The position numbers and the translations under genes are program-made. From Holophagaceae bacterium (lineage in GTDB: Bacteria; Acidobacteriota; Holophagae; Holophagales; Holophagaceae), in the NCBI GenBank assembly GCA_003158505.1, contig PMJK01000001.1, forward strand, positions 1 to 6,548: DNA of 6,548 nucleotides, in the 5' to 3' direction. The notes beneath the pieces are model-generated. The model was given only the letters and a program-made list of their open reading frames with translations. It had not been told where the DNA came from and did no database searches. Below are positions 5,040 to 6,548 of this stretch, piece by piece. The stretch's first letter is position 1, and each line of letters opens with the position of its first letter.

Positions 5040-5182
5040 GCCTTACGGAAGAAGTCAATCGGTAGTGCCGCCAGCGGCGCGCCGGGATGGGACAAGGAGA
5101 GGGGGCGAAGCCGAAGAAGCCGAACCAAGAAAAAGGACGCCAGCCAATGCAGGTGGGGTCCGAGTTGGGCAGGGGGTTAGGT
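5040..5182 (-). repeat. attC-like site following the hemerythrin gene (best example)
   Basis: This site is nearly canonical. On the minus strand R'' is ACCTAAC (5176-5182), a full RYYYAAC match, then an 8-nt spacer and L'' CAACTCGG. The far end has L' CCGATTG, a 9-nt spacer and R' GTAAGGC (5040-5046), one mismatch from GTTRRRY. L'' pairs with L' leaving one unpaired C, the extrahelical base typical of attC that sets strand polarity. A G+C-rich stem (GCCAGCGGCGCGCCGG region, 5069-5087) and a loop with GAAGCCGAACCAAGAAAAAG (5116-5135) lie between. Length is 143 nt. About 80 nt separate R'' from the hemerythrin stop. Confidence 0.85.
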
Positions 5183-5263
5183 CAGATGCGACCATTCAGC
5201 ATTTCAGGTTCATGGCATGCTCTGAAGGGTAGGGAATAGATGCCAGGCTATCACTACAAGGGT

Positions 5264-5674
5264 CTAAGTCATTCCCTTGGCCTTCATCGCCTCTATGTAT
5301 CGCATGTCCATCTCATTGATGTGTCGGACGATCCACTCGACGAGGAAAAGGGCCAACTTGTTCGCATTGTCCGCGGTTGGGTCTGCGTTGTAGGTCGCGA
5401 TGAACTCGGCTACTTGATCCAGAAGCTTGGCGTGTTCAGCCTGGTGTTCCTTCAGTCCCGGGAAGTCGATAGCTGCCAACCGAGCCTCTTCGTCCCTAAA
5501 ATGCGTGACCGTGCAATCCACTAGGGAGTCGAGGGTTTGCCTTACCCTCGCCTCGCCCTCGTCCGCGGAGACGGCATCGTGCATCCGGTTGAGCGCATCG
5601 AACATGTTGTGATGCTGATGATCGATGCTCAGAATCCCTATCTCATACCATTCGTCCCAATCCAAGATGGCCAT
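5264..5674 (-). CDS. Bacteriohemerythrin
   Basis: This 136-aa single-domain hemerythrin has every expected di-iron ligand in order: H21 (in IDHQH), H58 and E62 (HFRDE), H77 and H81 (HQAEH), H118 and D123 (HINEMD), that is five His, one Glu and one Asp. The N-terminal W-x-E-x-x-x-I-G start is also typical. Such proteins bind O2 reversibly in the cytoplasm and are proposed to act in oxygen delivery, sensing or detoxification. Length is normal for the family and no sensor or membrane domain is attached. ATG 5674 has only a weak GGGGAC upstream. Upstream sequence is a decayed transposase rather than a promoter I can recognise. Confidence 0.93.
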   Translation of the reverse strand: MAILDWDEWYEIGILSIDHQHHNMFDALNRMHDAVSADEGEARVRQTLDSLVDCTVTHFRDEEARLAAIDFPGLKEHQAEHAKLLDQVAEFIATYNADPTADNANKLALFLVEWIVRHINEMDMRYIEAMKAKGMT

Positions 5675-5713
5675 GGTTCGTCCCCGGGGGTTTTGCGCAG
5701 GTAGATCCTGATT

Positions 5714-6160
5714 CTATCCTGATGCATGGAAGTCTGACGTTCTCCCCACTCCTAGACCAGGGGTAGTGGGAGTCAGGGGTTGAAAAGGATTTCGCTGGGG
5801 TTCGTTCGCCGAGGGCACTGCGGGCTCTGTGGCGATTGTAATCGTGTTGCCAGGCTTTGGCGATCCGTCAGGCTTCCTGGATGCTTTGAAACCAACGCTC
5901 GCTGAGGCATTCATTCGGAAACCGCCCCTTGAAACTATCGCAGATGCCGTTCTGCAAGGCATTGCCCGGCTGGATGAATTGGTGCCAGGACCTCGCTGAT
6001 AGCACCACTGGTCGGACGCCGGGCTGAGGAACTCCAAGCCGTTGTCCGTGACGATAACCTTCTGGCTAGCCCGTTCATGGATGATCCAATTCAGAGCACG
6101 ACCAACCCGCGGACCTGACAGGCTGGTGTACATCTCAATGGCCAGACACTCGCGGGTGAA
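5714..6160 (-). pseudogene. IS3-family transposase (OrfB, rve domain) remnant
   Basis: The minus strand encodes the second half of an IS3-type DDE integrase domain. It begins at FTRECLAIEM (from about 6160), continues through GRALNWIIHERAS and VIVTDNGLEFLSPASDQWCYQRG (second catalytic D in DNG), then shifts frame near 5980. The other frame continues with FIQPGNALQNGICDSFKGRF, NECLSERWF, an in-frame TGA at 5868-5870, and AKAWQHDYN...ALGERTPAKS. The first catalytic Asp and the N-terminus are missing, and the third acidic residue is Asp (CDSFK) where the family has Glu (VESFN). The frameshift, the stop and the truncation make it non-functional. No intact IS terminal repeat or target duplication was identified. 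The C-terminal tail continues to about 5714 as a low-conservation segment. Confidence 0.88.
5732..5778. repeat. Imperfect inverted repeat at the end of the transposase remnant
   Basis: GTCTGACGTTCTCCCCACT faces AGTGGGAGTCAGGGG across 14 nt. The arms CTCCCcACT/AGTGGGAG pair almost fully, and the outer CTGAC/GTCAG also pair. It could be the inner part of an IS end, a small attC-like site (outer boxes CCCTGAC and GTCAGAC on the minus strand), or chance structure inside the transposase tail. It lies about 58 nt upstream of the hemerythrin start. Confidence 0.4.
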
Positions 6161-6194
6161 GGTAGGCGGCGACGGAATCAGATCATTATCGCAA

Positions 6195-6220
6195 GTCCGT
6201 ATGTTGACTGGCGGTGATCC
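6195..6220 (-). repeat. Possible attC remnant (R''/L'' end) after the 73-aa membrane protein
   Basis: On the minus strand GGATCAC (6214-6220), identical to R'' of the site at 4532-4538, is followed by 7 nt and CAACATACGGAC, which resembles L''. No matching L'/R' end follows; the sequence passes into the transposase remnant within about 40 nt. This fits an attC broken by the insertion element, but it rests on two short boxes. Confidence 0.3.
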
Positions 6221-6258
6221 AGTCACTAAGGCGAACAATTTGATAATTTAATTGAAAC

Positions 6259-6480
6259 CTAGCTTTTCTTTCCGCCAAGGACAAGGAGAAAGCCGCCAAC
6301 CACAATTGCTCCTATGCCTGCCCATGTTGGAATGTTAACCGTCTGCCTTTCCTTCACGGAAAGTTCAATCGAGCCGAGTTTGATTGCCTTTGAGTCCTTC
6401 ATATAGCTGAAGCCGCCGTAGAGCAGCCCGAGCGCGCCAGCAATGATCAGAACGATTGCGATTATCCTTGTGGCATTCAT
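6259..6480 (-). CDS. Small two-helix membrane protein, unnamed family
   Basis: This 73-aa protein has two transmembrane helices: residues about 5-24 (IIAIVLIIAGALGLLYGG region) and about 52-68 (AGIGAIVVGGFLLVLGG). They are joined by a 25-residue polar loop containing KLGSIELSVKERQTVNIP (34-51). It ends with KKS. Small proteins with the same plan, including the LGxIELSVKExxTVNIPxWAG core, are common in bacterial genomes as conserved hypothetical membrane proteins. I know no function. AAGGAGGAAAGAAG directly before ATG 6480 fixes the start. It may be a cassette gene, but its attC is at best a remnant. Confidence 0.85.
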   Translation of the reverse strand: MNATRIIAIVLIIAGALGLLYGGFSYMKDSKAIKLGSIELSVKERQTVNIPTWAGIGAIVVGGFLLVLGGKKS

Positions 6481-6515
6481 CTTCTTTCCTCCTTAGTCTT
6501 TGAGGCCAGTATGCA

Positions 6516-6540
6516 CTTTATCCATTGAAATCGGCGAAGC
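6516..6540 (-). repeat. Weak candidate L'/R' end of another attC at the window edge
   Basis: On the minus strand GCCGATTTCAATGGATAAAG places CCGATT (L'-like, 6529-6534) before GATAAAG (6516-6522), loosely GTTRRRY-like. The position, about 35 nt upstream of a start codon, suits the start of a cassette. The rest of any site would lie outside the window. Confidence 0.2.
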
Positions 6541-6548
6541 TCGACAGA

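Larger units (their letters stand above)
479..5182 (-). mobile_element. Integron-type gene cassette array (minimal extent)
   Basis: Nine successive small genes or gene pairs, plus the start of a tenth, are each followed on the minus strand by an attC-like inverted repeat. Six repeats share an RYYYAAC-like box, an 8-nt spacer and a CAAC-containing box. The other end of each has a GTTRRRY-like box close to the next start codon. Intergenic space is almost entirely attC, stop codons fall in or beside R'' (590-592, 2052-2054), and gene functions are unrelated, as in cassette arrays. One gene (1232-1456) is reversed inside its cassette. No integrase is visible. The extent given is conservative: the left-hand flavin reductase and the genes to the right may also be cassettes. 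Confidence rests on repeat geometry read by eye, not on a covariance-model search. Confidence 0.8.

Noticed and set aside
479..5182. Interpretation of the repeats as a CRISPR array or as tRNA genes.
   Set aside because: The repeats are not identical direct repeats with regular spacers, and no cloverleaf with T-loop GGTTCGAATCC is present; the imperfect inverted symmetry fits attC.
5732..5778. Rho-independent terminator for the transposase remnant.
   Set aside because: The loop is long, there is no following T-run on either strand, and the stem overlaps what looks like transposase tail coding sequence.

Overview
This 6.5 kb window reads as a stretch of a sedentary (chromosomal-type) integron cassette array from an uncultured or environmental bacterium. 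It carries about a dozen short, functionally unrelated genes. Most are 70-200 codons, almost all lie on the minus strand, and their ribosome binding sites are good but individual. They are separated by 65-145 nt imperfect inverted repeats that have the layout of integron attC recombination sites. Base composition is moderate to slightly high GC. No gene fixes the taxon and I do not name one. No integrase (intI), attI site or Pc promoter lies in the window.

The attC-like sites all read on the minus strand, with the R'' end at the higher coordinate and the R' end at the lower. Six of them (479-595, 1003-1126, 3263-3388, 3643-3708, 4417-4538, 5040-5182) share one geometry: a 7-nt R'' box of the RYYYAAC type, exactly 8 nt, then a CAACYCGGACC-like L'' box. 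The L'/R' end has a recurring form, roughly TTAACTTCNTTC followed by a GTTRRRY-like box. Partial or weaker sites lie at 1451-1549, 1960-2057, 2878-2917, 6195-6220 and possibly at the right edge. If this reading is right, cassettes are read from right to left and attI/intI lies to the right of base 6548.

Layout from right to left, in the direction of transcription: a 73-aa two-helix membrane protein (6259-6480); a decayed IS3-family transposase remnant (about 5714-6160); a bacteriohemerythrin (5264-5674) and its attC; a 163-aa protein of unknown function (4542-5033) and its attC; a receiver-domain response regulator with a C-terminal cysteine module (3746-4333) and its attC; a DUF2892 membrane protein (3409-3618) and its attC; a DUF962/Mpo1-like membrane protein (2915-3226) and a truncated attC; a two-gene cassette of a membrane-anchored unknown protein (2479-2868) overlapping a VOC/glyoxalase-fold protein (2052-2486); a RidA-superfamily protein (1547-1930) and its attC; a reverse-oriented zinc-ribbon protein (1232-1456, plus strand) and attC; a DUF488 protein (590-982) and attC; and a flavin-reductase-domain protein that runs off the left edge (1-466).

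The genes form no pathway. What they share is the recombination site that follows each one, plus a loose stress/redox flavour (flavin reductase, hemerythrin, VOC, RidA). The strongest observation is therefore the array itself: its lineage-specific attC consensus, the eroded R' core boxes, the unusual conservation inside the attC loops, and R' boxes that may double as Shine-Dalgarno sequences for the next cassette.
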